Part shown: positions 1-8,007 of the stretch, piece after piece
Position numbering within the stretch: position 1 is the first letter of the stretch
Layout of the letters: each line of letters opens with the position of its first letter
NCBI GenBank assembly: GCA_030040625.1
Contig: JASHTI010000091.1
Span: 1-21,077 of the forward strand
Origin: Thermoplasmata archaeon
GTDB taxonomy: Archaea; Thermoplasmatota; Thermoplasmata; Lutacidiplasmatales; UBA184
DNA: 21,077 nucleotides
Direction: 5' to 3'
Program-made: the position numbers and the translations under genes
Notes under the pieces: generated by a model
Databases searched by the model: none
Told to the model about the DNA's origin: nothing
What the model saw: only the letters and a program-made list of their open reading frames with translations

Positions 1-383
1 TCCTCCGGCGGTATCGCGAGGATCGTGCTCCCGCGCTTCAGGAGCGGGACGAGGACGCTCAGCGCCGCGATGTGGCCGGAGAGCGGCCGGGTCGTCGCGA
101 AGCGCGCCCCGAAGACCCGCGCCGCCGCCGCGTTGGCGAGCTGCTCGATCTGGTCCGTGTACCGGGTGCCGGCGTAGCTGTTGTCGATCCGCTCGCCGTC
201 GAAGTCGGTGGCGAGCGGAAGGGTGTAGCGACCGGCGAGGTCGCTCGCCAGGTAACGGCGGGCCGTCGGCGAGACGGCGTTCTCGCTCGCGAGGAGATTG
301 AAGACCTCGCGACCGCGCCAGCGGTCGTGCGCGCGGACCAGGCCCGCGAGCCGCCGCTCCTCGTCAGCGGGCGCCGGGGCCAT
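1..383 (-). CDS. glyA: Serine hydroxymethyltransferase, N-terminal part (runs off left edge)
   Basis: This is a PLP-dependent enzyme that interconverts serine and glycine while moving a one-carbon unit onto a pterin cofactor in the cytoplasm. The reading frame starts at ATG 383-381 and stays open to base 1, giving 127 residues. Family landmarks are visible: NLLASENAVSP near residues 29-39, then LAGRYTLP, YAGTRYTDQIE and, near residue 100, RPLSGHIAALSVL. These match the substrate- and PLP-binding N-terminal half of SHMT, and the GRY and SGHIA wording is typical of archaeal members. The PLP lysine would lie beyond the left edge. The start lies 20 nt inside the end of csl4, so the two genes are probably co-translated. 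No Shine-Dalgarno motif is visible. Identification is strong; the exact start is less certain. Confidence 0.9.
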   Translation of the reverse strand, partial: MAPAPADEERRLAGLVRAHDRWRGREVFNLLASENAVSPTARRYLASDLAGRYTLPLATDFDGERIDNSYAGTRYTDQIEQLANAAAARVFGARFATTRPLSGHIAALSVLVPLLKRGSTILAIPPE

Positions 384-957
384 GGCCGCCGGGGGAGAGT
401 GGGTGGGGACCCTTCGCGAGCTTGCGGTGCTCCTGATGGCCGCAACGCGGGCAGACCGGCGCCTTGCCGGTCAGGTTCAGGAGGGCATGGCAGACCTGGC
501 AGCGGGCCGAGACGACCCCGAGGCTCGGCGGGGCGGTCGTCAGCTTGATCGACGGGCGCCCCTGCAGGACCTTGGCGAGGACGATGTCGCCGATGGCGAA
601 CTCGCCGGCGAGCGACTCGGTGTAGCCTTCCTTCGCCTTGGAGATGTGGACCGTCCCCTCGGGCTTGCCCGGCACGCCGCGACGGCTCGTCGCGGTGGAG
701 AGGACCGTGCAGATCGCCATGGCGGTCTTCAGCTCCTCGACGCGGGCGTAGACGAGCTCCCCCTCCAGGACCTCCGGCACGGAGTTGCGCGGCTCGACCC
801 GGATCGTCCGGTCCCGGTCGTCGAGCGACGGCCGGCCGAGCAGCGAGGCGTAGATCCGGCCGCCGTGCTCGTACGTACCCCGGCCGGGGAGGAACTCTTC
901 CGCGGCGCCGAGGTAGTCACCGGGGAGCACGAGCTCAGGCAGCTGGTGGTCGGTCAT
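364..957 (-). CDS. csl4: Exosome complex RNA-binding subunit Csl4
   Basis: Csl4 is a cap protein of the archaeal RNA exosome. It sits on the Rrp41-Rrp42 ring and recruits substrates and DnaG. The product is 197 aa, close to the usual 180-200. The N-terminal domain (about 7-45) begins with LPELVLPGDYLG and contains FLPGRGTYE, a typical Csl4 opening. An S1 domain follows (about 62-140, with GTVHISKAKEGYTE), then a C-terminal zinc ribbon with C153/C156 and C169/C172. The frame extends upstream to 1095, but ATG 957 is the right start because homology begins at the next residues and the extension is low-complexity shadow of the methyltransferase gene. It overlaps the methyltransferase gene by 23 nt and glyA by 20 nt, which suggests one transcript. 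Confidence 0.94.
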   Translation of the reverse strand: MTDHQLPELVLPGDYLGAAEEFLPGRGTYEHGGRIYASLLGRPSLDDRDRTIRVEPRNSVPEVLEGELVYARVEELKTAMAICTVLSTATSRRGVPGKPEGTVHISKAKEGYTESLAGEFAIGDIVLAKVLQGRPSIKLTTAPPSLGVVSARCQVCHALLNLTGKAPVCPRCGHQEHRKLAKGPHPLSPGGHGPGAR

Positions 958-1564
958 CCGGTCCGTCCTTCCGTAGCGCCCAGAGGTCGACGTCGAGGTC
1001 GACGCCCTTTCGCCGGTGGTGCGGGAGGCTCCTCCCGAGCACCCAGGGGACGGGCGCGACCTCGAGGACGTGGGCGGAGCGCGCGACCGTCTCACGCGCT
1101 ATAAAGGTTCGGGAGGCGCGGAGCGCGAACGCGTACACCGAGCGCCCGGCCAGACGGAACGCCGCCGCCCAGAACGGCCGATCGGCGTGCCGCTTCTGGG
1201 CGCCGAACGGCGGGTTCATCAGCACGAGCTCCGTCGAGCCGTCGACGGCATCGACCGCCGCGACCTCGAAGGTGACCGCCACGCCAGCCGCCTCCGCGGC
1301 CGCCCGGGCCTGTTCGACGGCCGCCGCGTCGACGTCGATCCCCCGCACCCGGCCGGCGCCGAGCAGGGCGGCCCCGATCGCGAGCCGCCCGGTCCCGCAA
1401 CCGAGGTCGAGAACGGAGCGGCCGGCGAGCCCGTCCCAGCGATCGGCGAGCCGCAGCATCGCCGCGGCGGCCGCGGCCGGGGTCACCAGCTGCTCGAGGT
1501 CGGCCCGCGGTCGCGGGAACGCCGGTACGCTTTCCAGCCGCCGCAGCAGCTCGCTGTGCCGCAC
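935..1564 (-). CDS. METTL5-like N6-adenine rRNA methyltransferase
   Basis: This is a class I SAM-dependent methyltransferase of 209 aa, the same size as METTL5-type enzymes, which methylate an adenine at N6 in small-subunit rRNA. The SAM-binding motif DLGCGTGRL is at 53-61 and an acidic motif II (GIDVDA) is near 75-80. The catalytic motif IV is NPPFG at 117-121, followed by QKRHADRPF, the METTL5-like continuation. The N-terminal EQLVTP (24-29) is also characteristic of this family. The start is GTG at 1564. It lies 59 nt beyond the 3' end of tRNA-Leu with no AT-rich promoter between them, and it overlaps csl4 downstream by 23 nt. The methyltransferase-Csl4 pairing fits an RNA-metabolism operon. 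The exact RNA target is inferred from the family. Confidence 0.86.
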   Translation of the reverse strand: MRHSELLRRLESVPAFPRPRADLEQLVTPAAAAAAMLRLADRWDGLAGRSVLDLGCGTGRLAIGAALLGAGRVRGIDVDAAAVEQARAAAEAAGVAVTFEVAAVDAVDGSTELVLMNPPFGAQKRHADRPFWAAAFRLAGRSVYAFALRASRTFIARETVARSAHVLEVAPVPWVLGRSLPHHRRKGVDLDVDLWALRKDGPDDRPPAA

Positions 1565-1607
1565 GCCGAGGGAAGCGGAGCGGGGCCGAAGAGGTTGCCG
1601 GGGCCGT

Positions 1608-1624
1608 ACCGCCGGGAGGGCGGT
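1608..1624 (-). terminator. Short perfect hairpin touching the tRNA-Leu 3' end
   Basis: Bases 1608-1613 (ACCGCC) and 1619-1624 (GGCGGT) form a perfect 6-bp inverted repeat around a 5-base loop. On the minus strand the hairpin begins at the tRNA discriminator base (1624) and continues downstream. No T-tract follows, so it is not a typical archaeal oligo-U terminator. It could be a pause site, a processing signal, or chance in GC-rich DNA. Confidence 0.3.
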
Positions 1625-1728
1625 GCGGGGAGCCGGATTTGAACCGGCGAACGCCTGTGCGGCAGGATCTCTTCGGCGGCGGACCGCCGTTTAAGTCCTG
1701 CGCCTTTGCCGGGCTTGGCTATCCCCGC
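1624..1728 (-). tRNA. tRNA-Leu (anticodon UAA) with an anticodon-loop intron
   Basis: Read on the minus strand, the acceptor stem is GCGGGGA (1728-1722) paired with TCCCCGC (1631-1625), with discriminator A at 1624; CCA is not encoded. The D arm has GCC/GGC stems. The anticodon stem is CAGGA (1700-1696) with TCCTG (1667-1663), and the loop reads CTTAA before the intron, giving anticodon TAA. A class II variable arm (1662-1649) contains a CGC/GCG stem, as expected for Leu. The T arm is GCCGG-TTCAAAT-CCGGC (1648-1632). A 21-nt intron interrupts the anticodon loop. The 5' end lies only 6 nt after the stop codon of the PRC-barrel gene, and no TATA element sits at the expected distance, so it is probably processed from the upstream gene's transcript. 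Confidence 0.95.
1670..1690 (-). other. tRNA-Leu intron (about 21 nt)
   Basis: The extra sequence between anticodon and stem folds as a 6-bp GC helix, CGGCGG (1689-1684) with CCGCCG (1679-1674), capped by TCCG. A CTT/AAG helix (1695-1693 with 1673-1671) joins it to the anticodon stem. It is flanked by a 3-nt bulge on each side, AAA (1692-1690) and AGA (1670-1668). This is the bulge-helix-bulge pattern cut by archaeal tRNA endonuclease, but the central helix is 3 bp, not 4. Boundaries are uncertain by one base: removing 1690-1670 leaves loop CUUAAGA, while removing 1689-1669 leaves CUUAAAA. The first is more usual for tRNA-Leu, which generally has G37. Confidence 0.8.
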
Positions 1729-1734
1729 GCGAGC

Positions 1735-2034
1735 TCAGCGCGCAGGGACGGCGGCGGACTCCGACTCGGTCCCCCGGGCCGGTCCCGTCTTCTTCAGCGA
1801 GACCCGCTTCGGGAAGTACTTGAGGAGCACGACGTCGTTCACGGCCGAGACCCAGCGGTACGGCACATTCGTCGGGCGCGAGTCGTCGACTAACATCGGG
1901 CTCGTCTCACCGACGTAGAGCCCATCGATCTTCGACGCTTCGACGTCGACCACGACGTTGTCGACCTCGCCGAGCAGGCGCCCGTCGGGGGTGTAGATCT
2001 GCCGTCCCAGGAGTTCGGTCATCTCGACCAGCAT
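1735..2034 (-). CDS. Small PRC-barrel domain protein
   Basis: This 99-aa soluble protein is essentially one PRC-barrel domain. The segment from MTELLGRQIYTPDGRLLGEV (5-24) through DGLYVGE (37-43) to NVPYRWVSAVNDVVLLK (56-72) has the strand pattern and 'PDGRxLGxV' turn of the fold. A basic tail and a Ser/Ala-rich end follow. PRC-barrels are adaptor domains. In archaea, small ones are known in ribosome maturation and as CdpB-type cell-division partners of SepF, so a division role is possible but unproven here. ATG 2034 is used; ATG 2022 (the fifth residue) is an equal alternative. A weak TATA-like element lies about 40 nt upstream, and the tRNA-Leu follows 6 nt after the stop. Confidence 0.85.
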   Translation of the reverse strand: MLVEMTELLGRQIYTPDGRLLGEVDNVVVDVEASKIDGLYVGETSPMLVDDSRPTNVPYRWVSAVNDVVLLKYFPKRVSLKKTGPARGTESESAAVPAR

Positions 2035-2066
2035 GGCCCGTTCCTGGGCGTGCGAGCCGAGTTGAC

Positions 2067-2080
2067 CTTCTTATGCCTTT
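2067..2080 (-). promoter_or_regulatory. Candidate TATA element for the PRC-barrel gene and tRNA-Leu
   Basis: On the minus strand the stretch reads AAAGGCATAAGAAG, the only AT-rich island in the 82-nt gap after the ligase gene. It is centred about 39 nt before ATG 2034, which would give a short leader. No other promoter-like element is visible before the tRNA, so it may serve both. The match to a TATA box is moderate. Confidence 0.45.
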
Positions 2081-2116
2081 GGGCGCAGGCGTAGCGGCCG
2101 ACGGGCGCGCCGCGGT

Positions 2117-3910
2117 TCAGGACGCGCCCGGGTCCTCGTCCGCGGTCGGCGCCGCCTGGCGGACCTGCTTGCGGTACATCTCGAGCAGTTCGTGCGCCGT
2201 CGTCGCGTCGGTCGGTCCCTTGTCGGTGCGGTACCGGCCCGTGAACCGCGGGAAGCGGAGGGCGAGACCGGCCCCGGCGCGCACGGCGCCGAGCGCGGCC
2301 CGATGCACCGGCGAGAGCGTGAGCTCGGCGCCCCGCACCTCGAGCACGAGCCCCGGCCGGAACCAGCGGTCCGGCGTGATGCCGCTCGCGACGTTCGCCG
2401 GAGGCTCCTCCGAGGCCCAGCGCTCGAGCCGATGGGGCATCTCCGCGAGCGCCGCGTCGTCGAATCCGCTGCCGACCTTGGTGAACGACTCGAACCGGTC
2501 CTTCGCCGGGTCGTAGACCGCGAGCAGGAACGCCCCGAACCGGCCGGCGCGACGCCCGCGCCCATGGAACCCGCCGACGACGACGCCGTCGATCGAGTCG
2601 GCGAGGCCGACGGTGTAGTCCCGCTTGTACTTGATCCACCAGTAACCGCGGGCGCCGGCCCGATAGGCGCTCTCCGGCTTCAGCGACTTCGCCATGACCC
2701 CCTCGCCGCCGGCGGCGATCGACTCGTCCAGGAACTCCTTCGCCGCCTCGACGTCCTCCACGATCCGCTGGGTCGCCAGGTGCACCCGCTCCGTCGGGCG
2801 GACCAGCTGCTCCAGGCGGGCGCGTCGGGCGGCGAAGTCGAGCCCGTAGACCGGCACCCCGTCCGCCAGCAGCACGTCGAAGAGGAACAGGCGCACCGGG
2901 ATCTCTTCCTGGACCTTCGCGAGGTCGTGCTTCCGTCCCCGCCGGCGGGAGACGTCCTGGAACGGCTGGATCTCGTCGGTGTCGAGGTCCACCGGCACGC
3001 ACTCCCCCTCGACGATCGCCGGGGGCGACCGGATCGCCCGGGCGAGCTCCGGCCCGAGCTCCGGGAACTGGGCGCTGATCTCCTCCAGTCGCCGGGAGAA
3101 CAGGCGGACCGGGCCGTCGCGCGGGACGTGCGCCTGCACCCTTAGGCCGTCGTACTTGATCTCCAGCGCCGCCCGGCCGCCCATCCGCTCGAGGACGGCT
3201 TCGAGCGTCGTCTCCCGCTCGGCGAGCATCGGCCGGACCGGTCGACCGACCTCGAGGCCGATCTTCGCGAGGGCGGCGACGTCGCCGCCCGCGAGGGTGA
3301 CGGCGACCAGGCCAAGGTCGCTCGAAAGGTTGAACGCCGCCTCGATCCGAAGGCGCGACTCCTTCGAGCCGTCGGCGAACGCCTCGTTGAGGGCGTCCAG
3401 GATCGTCATCTCGCGAACGCCGACGCGGAGGGTGCCGAGGACGAACCGCACCAGGTACTTCGCTTCCAACGGCGAGGCCCGGCCGAGGAGGGTGACGAGT
3501 CGCTGGACCTTCTGCTCCTGCGAGCCCTCGCCGGCGGCCGCCGCGATCGCGCGCATCGCGGCGTAGACGTCGCGCACGTCCAGCGGCTCGTCGGCGGCGA
3601 GACGGCGGGCGCGTCCGAGGAGCTCCTCGGCGGTCCGGCCGAGGTCGCCGGAGAGCCGCGCGGCCCGGCCGACGGCCGCCTCCTCCTCGCCGCTGGCGAG
3701 CGCCACCGCCCGCCGCGCCAGCGAGTCGGCGACCCCGAGCTCGACCCCTTCGTACTCGGGCCGCAGCAGCCCCTGCGAGAGGTAGAGCGCCTCCTCGAGC
3801 TCGCGTCCCTTCAGCGGCCGGAGCAGCCCGGCGAGCAGGTGGCGCATCTCCAGGCGGGCCTTCGTCGCCTCGAGGCGGGCGTAGACGTCGGCGAGCTCAG
3901 CGAACCGCAC
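2117..3910 (-). CDS. lig: ATP-dependent DNA ligase
   Basis: This enzyme seals DNA nicks in replication and repair through an enzyme-AMP intermediate. The product is 597 aa, within the archaeal ligase I range. An N-terminal helical DNA-binding domain (about 1-215) is followed by the nucleotidyltransferase domain. Motif I is KYDGLR at 252-257, with K252 the adenylated lysine. Motif III lies in the RLFLFDVLLADG segment (about 340-351), motif IV is EGVMAKS (403-409) and motif V is WIKYK (425-429). The OB-fold domain, including GAFLLAVYD and RFPRFTGRYRTDK, completes the protein. The C-terminal end (QVRQAAPTADEDPGAS) lacks an obvious PCNA-binding box. The start is GTG 3910, giving a 14-nt overlap with the end of rpe, so it is probably translated from the rpe message. 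Confidence 0.97.
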   Translation of the reverse strand: MRFAELADVYARLEATKARLEMRHLLAGLLRPLKGRELEEALYLSQGLLRPEYEGVELGVADSLARRAVALASGEEEAAVGRAARLSGDLGRTAEELLGRARRLAADEPLDVRDVYAAMRAIAAAAGEGSQEQKVQRLVTLLGRASPLEAKYLVRFVLGTLRVGVREMTILDALNEAFADGSKESRLRIEAAFNLSSDLGLVAVTLAGGDVAALAKIGLEVGRPVRPMLAERETTLEAVLERMGGRAALEIKYDGLRVQAHVPRDGPVRLFSRRLEEISAQFPELGPELARAIRSPPAIVEGECVPVDLDTDEIQPFQDVSRRRGRKHDLAKVQEEIPVRLFLFDVLLADGVPVYGLDFAARRARLEQLVRPTERVHLATQRIVEDVEAAKEFLDESIAAGGEGVMAKSLKPESAYRAGARGYWWIKYKRDYTVGLADSIDGVVVGGFHGRGRRAGRFGAFLLAVYDPAKDRFESFTKVGSGFDDAALAEMPHRLERWASEEPPANVASGITPDRWFRPGLVLEVRGAELTLSPVHRAALGAVRAGAGLALRFPRFTGRYRTDKGPTDATTAHELLEMYRKQVRQAAPTADEDPGAS

Positions 3911-4589
3911 GGTGCGCCCCGTCCTCGACCGCGGCCCGAAGGCGGCGGAGGTTCTCGGGCACCGGCCCGTGGCCGAAGACCGAGTTGCCGCAGACGAAGA
4001 AGCTCGCCCCGGCCGCCGCCGCGGGGCCGGCCGTCTCCGGCGTGATCCCGCCGTCGATCGAGACGTCCGTCTCCTGGCCGAGCGACTCGAGGCGCGCCCG
4101 GGCCTCCCCGACCTTCGGCAGCACCTGCGGGAGGAACGACTGCCCGGAGAACCCCGGCTCGACGCTCATCACCAGGATCTGGTCGAGCCGGTCGGCGAGC
4201 GGGGCCACCGCGGAGAAGGGGGTCCCCGGCTTGATCGCCGCCCCGACCGCCGCCCCGAGGGCGTGCCCCTGCCGGACGACCTCCTCCGGCGGCGATCGGG
4301 CCTCGACGTGGAAGACGAGCGTGTCCGCGCCCGCCCGGTGGAACGGCTCGAGGTAGCGGAGCGGCTCGTCGATCATCAGGTGGAGGTCCAGCGGGCGCCG
4401 GGTCCGCGCGCGGACCGCCGCCACCAGCGCCGGCCCGAAGGAGAGGTTCGGCACGAAGTGACCGTCCATCACGTCGAGGTGGAAGGCGTCGGCCCCGCCC
4501 GCCTCGGCGGCGCGGATCGCGCCGGCGAGGTCGGCGAAGTCCGCGCTCAGCAGCGACGGGGCGAGCCGCAGGGAGCGACGGACGGGCAC
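3897..4589 (-). CDS. rpe: Ribulose-phosphate 3-epimerase
   Basis: This metal-dependent TIM-barrel enzyme interconverts ribulose-5-phosphate and xylulose-5-phosphate in pentose metabolism. It has 230 aa, near the family's usual 220. The N-terminal APSLLSADF (10-18) is diagnostic. HLDVMDGHFVPNLSFGP (37-53) supplies metal ligand H37 and acid/base D39. DLHLMI (68-73) supplies H70, VEPGFSGQ is at 143-150, and DGGI at 179-182 supplies the second catalytic Asp. The phosphate-binding CGNSVFG loop follows at 200-206. The frame is open far upstream, but GTG 4589 is chosen because homology begins just after it and a TATA element lies about 25 nt upstream, which fits a leaderless mRNA. It ends 14 nt inside the ligase gene. 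Epimerase-ligase coupling has no evident functional logic. Confidence 0.95.
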   Translation of the reverse strand: MPVRRSLRLAPSLLSADFADLAGAIRAAEAGGADAFHLDVMDGHFVPNLSFGPALVAAVRARTRRPLDLHLMIDEPLRYLEPFHRAGADTLVFHVEARSPPEEVVRQGHALGAAVGAAIKPGTPFSAVAPLADRLDQILVMSVEPGFSGQSFLPQVLPKVGEARARLESLGQETDVSIDGGITPETAGPAAAAGASFFVCGNSVFGHGPVPENLRRLRAAVEDGAHRAVR

Positions 4590-4608
4590 GGCGGCCCCAG
4601 TCCGGCTC

Positions 4609-4618
4609 CCTATTAGAC
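4609..4618 (-). promoter_or_regulatory. TATA box for rpe-lig, leaderless arrangement
   Basis: The minus strand reads TCTAATAGGG here, inside the 50-nt gap between the small membrane protein gene and rpe. Its centre is about 25 nt from GTG 4589, the spacing expected between an archaeal TATA box and the transcription start. Transcripts would therefore begin at or very near the start codon. Confidence 0.6.
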
Positions 4619-4639
4619 GCCCTTCGGACGCCGGGCCCC

Positions 4640-5131
4640 CTAGAGGAAGTCGTGCGGGTCCGGGGCCCCTTCCGGGCCCCGGCGCAACCGGGAGGCGAGG
4701 TGCGACTTCGCCTCGGGGGTCCAGATGCCGACCTCCCGGAGCGCGAACGGCCCCGGCCGGAAGACCCCCGAGCCGACGTGCTCGTCGTCCGCCGGGCGGC
4801 GCCAGAGGTAGCGGAAGGCCAGAAGCTCGAGGTACAGCGCGGCGATCAGCGAGAGGACGATCAGCACCACGATCGTCCCGGTGACGCCGTAGCGCTCGAA
4901 CCAGAGTCCGACGATCCAGCTGTCGACGACGAGGTAGAGGAGGCCGACCCACCACTTCGCCCCGTCGAACAGGAACCACTCCTTCCAGCCCGGTCCCGGG
5001 TCCCGGAGCGCCTGGAGCTTCTCCTGGTGGATCCGCTCGATCCCGATGCGGAGCGCGTCCTCCTCCTCGGGGGTGAGCTGGACCTCGTCGGGGCCCCCCA
5101 GCGTGCCCCCTCCCGGCGCGCCGGCGGACAC
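4640..5131 (-). CDS. Two-helix membrane protein of unknown function, last gene of the transporter cluster
   Basis: I do not recognise this 163-aa protein. It has a soluble acidic N-terminus (1-57, including a helix PEEEDALRIGIERIHQEKL), two membrane segments (about 59-77, WVGLLYLVVDSWIVGLWF, and about 83-106) joined by a very short turn, and a soluble C-terminus of about 55 residues with VGIWTPEAKSHLASRLRR. By the positive-inside rule both ends are probably cytoplasmic. The start is GTG 5131, only 12 nt after the dppF stop, so it should be on the transporter transcript; the next gene has its own promoter. An accessory role for the importer is possible from position only. Composition matches its neighbours. 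Confidence 0.75.
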   Translation of the reverse strand: MSAGAPGGGTLGGPDEVQLTPEEEDALRIGIERIHQEKLQALRDPGPGWKEWFLFDGAKWWVGLLYLVVDSWIVGLWFERYGVTGTIVVLIVLSLIAALYLELLAFRYLWRRPADDEHVGSGVFRPGPFALREVGIWTPEAKSHLASRLRRGPEGAPDPHDFL

Positions 5132-5143
5132 GATCGCCCCGGC

Positions 5144-6355
<1,212 letters not shown>

Positions 6356-6369
6356 CCGGACCCCCGTGG

Positions 6370-8007
6370 CTAAGGCTGGACCGTAGGTCCGTGATATAGA
6401 TAGCACGCGACGGTGTGGGCCGGCCCCTCCTGGGTGACGGGGGGGCGGGCCGTCCGGCACACCGGCATCGCGAACGGGCACCGCGGGTGGAAGCGGCAAC
6501 CGGAGGGCGGCTCCAGCAGGTTGGGGACCGAGCCCGGAATGCTGGCGAGCTGCTTGCCGGGCTGGTCGACCCGGGGGACCGACGCGAGCAGCCCCTGGGT
6601 GTACGGATGCAGCGGGTGCTGGAAGACCGCGCGGACCGGGCCCTCCTCCACGATCTGGCCGGCGTACATGACGCAGACCCGGTCCGCGACCTCCGCGATC
6701 ACCGCGAGGTCGTGCGTGATCAGCAGGATCGCCGTGCCGAACTCGTGGCGGAGGGTCGCCAGGAGGTCGAGGATCTGCGCCTGGATCGTGACGTCGAGGG
6801 CGGTCGTCGGCTCGTCGGCGAGCAGGACCTCCGGCTCGGCCGAGAGGGCCATCGCGATCATCACCCGCTGGATCATCCCTCCCGAGAGCTCGTGCGGGAA
6901 CCCCTGCGCGACGCGGACGGGGTTGGCGATCCGGACCCCCTCCAGGACGCGCACCACCCGCCACAGCAGCTCCCGGTCCAGCGGCCGGTTGATCCACCGG
7001 CGGATCCCCCACAGGCCGGCGTAGAAGTGGCGCAGTCGCTCGCCCCGCTCCTTCCAGTGGAGGCGTCGCAGCTTCGCCGCCGGCAGCGGGGTCCCCCGCA
7101 GCTCGGAGAGCCGGGCCTCGTTCAGCTGCTCTCGGAGGTCCAGGAGGCGGCCCCGGTGACGGAGATGGCTTCGGCGGAGACCCGTGAGGTGGAGCTCCCG
7201 GCACGCCTCGAGCAGGCGGGCGCGCTTGGCCGTCGGGCTGCCCGGGCCCCGCGTGATGTAGAACGCCTCGGTCGCGAGCCGCGTCGACTTCGCCGCCCGG
7301 CCGAGCGCATCGGCGGCCTCCCGGATCGGTCCGGGAAGGCCTCCCTCGGTCGCGGCGAGGAGCGCGTCGATCGCCGGCCCGACCTCCGGTGCCGCGGGGG
7401 TGGCGCCGAGCATCTCGGAGACGATCCGCGGGCCGTGGTGCAGGAACAGCAGCTCGCCGACCTGGTTGGCGATCGAGAAGACCGGATTGAGCGCCTGGCT
7501 CGGCTCCTGGAAGATCATCGAGATGTGGCGGCCCCGCACCGCCTCCATCCGTTCGTTCGCGCGGACGATCCGGCGGTACCAGCGGGTGACGCGCACCCGG
7601 TTCGAGCCCTTGATCGGACGGTACTTCGCCTCCTGGTCGATCCCGGTGAGGAGGTCGGCCCCGCGGAGCCGGACGTGGCCCCCCACGATCCGCCCCGGCG
7701 GGTCGGGGATCAGCCGGGTGATCGAGAACGCCGTGACGCTCTTGCCGCAGCCGGTCTCCCCGACGAGCCCGGTCGTCTCGCCGCGCCGGAGCTGGAAGCT
7801 GACGCCGTCCAGCGCCTTGACGACGCCCTGGTAGGTGAAGAAGTAGGTCTTCAGCTCCCGCACGTCGAGCACCACCTCGGGCGCCGCCGCCGGTTCCGGG
7901 ACGGAGCTCGGAACCGTCGTGCCCGCGGATCCCGGCGGGGCCGCGACGCCTTCGCCCGAGGTGGCCGCGGTGCCGGCCCGGGGCACCTCGAGACTCTCCG
8001 CGCTCAC
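6370..8007 (-). CDS. dppD: Peptide ABC transporter ATPase, DppD/OppD type, with a large insertion
   Basis: This is the second ATPase of the importer, 545 aa against about 330 for usual DppD. Walker A is GETGCGKS (83-90), the Q-loop Q167 lies in IFQEPSQALNP, the signature is LSGGM (374-378), Walker B VLLADEP (394-400) and the switch is H432. About 207 residues separate the Q-loop from the signature, where 50-60 is usual. The extra ~150 residues (about 190-345) are charged and predicted helical, and lie in the helical subdomain that faces the permease. There is also an extra basic stretch at about 122-155 and an Ala/Pro/Ser-rich N-terminus of about 45 residues. C504, C510, C517 and C535 match the Fe-S motif of the family. 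GTG 8007 overlaps the dppC stop as GTGA, so translation is coupled. Confidence 0.93.
   Translation of the reverse strand: MSAESLEVPRAGTAATSGEGVAAPPGSAGTTVPSSVPEPAAAPEVVLDVRELKTYFFTYQGVVKALDGVSFQLRRGETTGLVGETGCGKSVTAFSITRLIPDPPGRIVGGHVRLRGADLLTGIDQEAKYRPIKGSNRVRVTRWYRRIVRANERMEAVRGRHISMIFQEPSQALNPVFSIANQVGELLFLHHGPRIVSEMLGATPAAPEVGPAIDALLAATEGGLPGPIREAADALGRAAKSTRLATEAFYITRGPGSPTAKRARLLEACRELHLTGLRRSHLRHRGRLLDLREQLNEARLSELRGTPLPAAKLRRLHWKERGERLRHFYAGLWGIRRWINRPLDRELLWRVVRVLEGVRIANPVRVAQGFPHELSGGMIQRVMIAMALSAEPEVLLADEPTTALDVTIQAQILDLLATLRHEFGTAILLITHDLAVIAEVADRVCVMYAGQIVEEGPVRAVFQHPLHPYTQGLLASVPRVDQPGKQLASIPGSVPNLLEPPSGCRFHPRCPFAMPVCRTARPPVTQEGPAHTVACYLYHGPTVQP

Noticed and set aside
4590..4979. 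A 130-residue N-terminal extension of ribulose-phosphate epimerase
   Set aside because: The extension is shadow of the membrane protein gene in another frame. Family homology begins right after GTG 4589, and a TATA box at 4609-4618 would lie within the extension.
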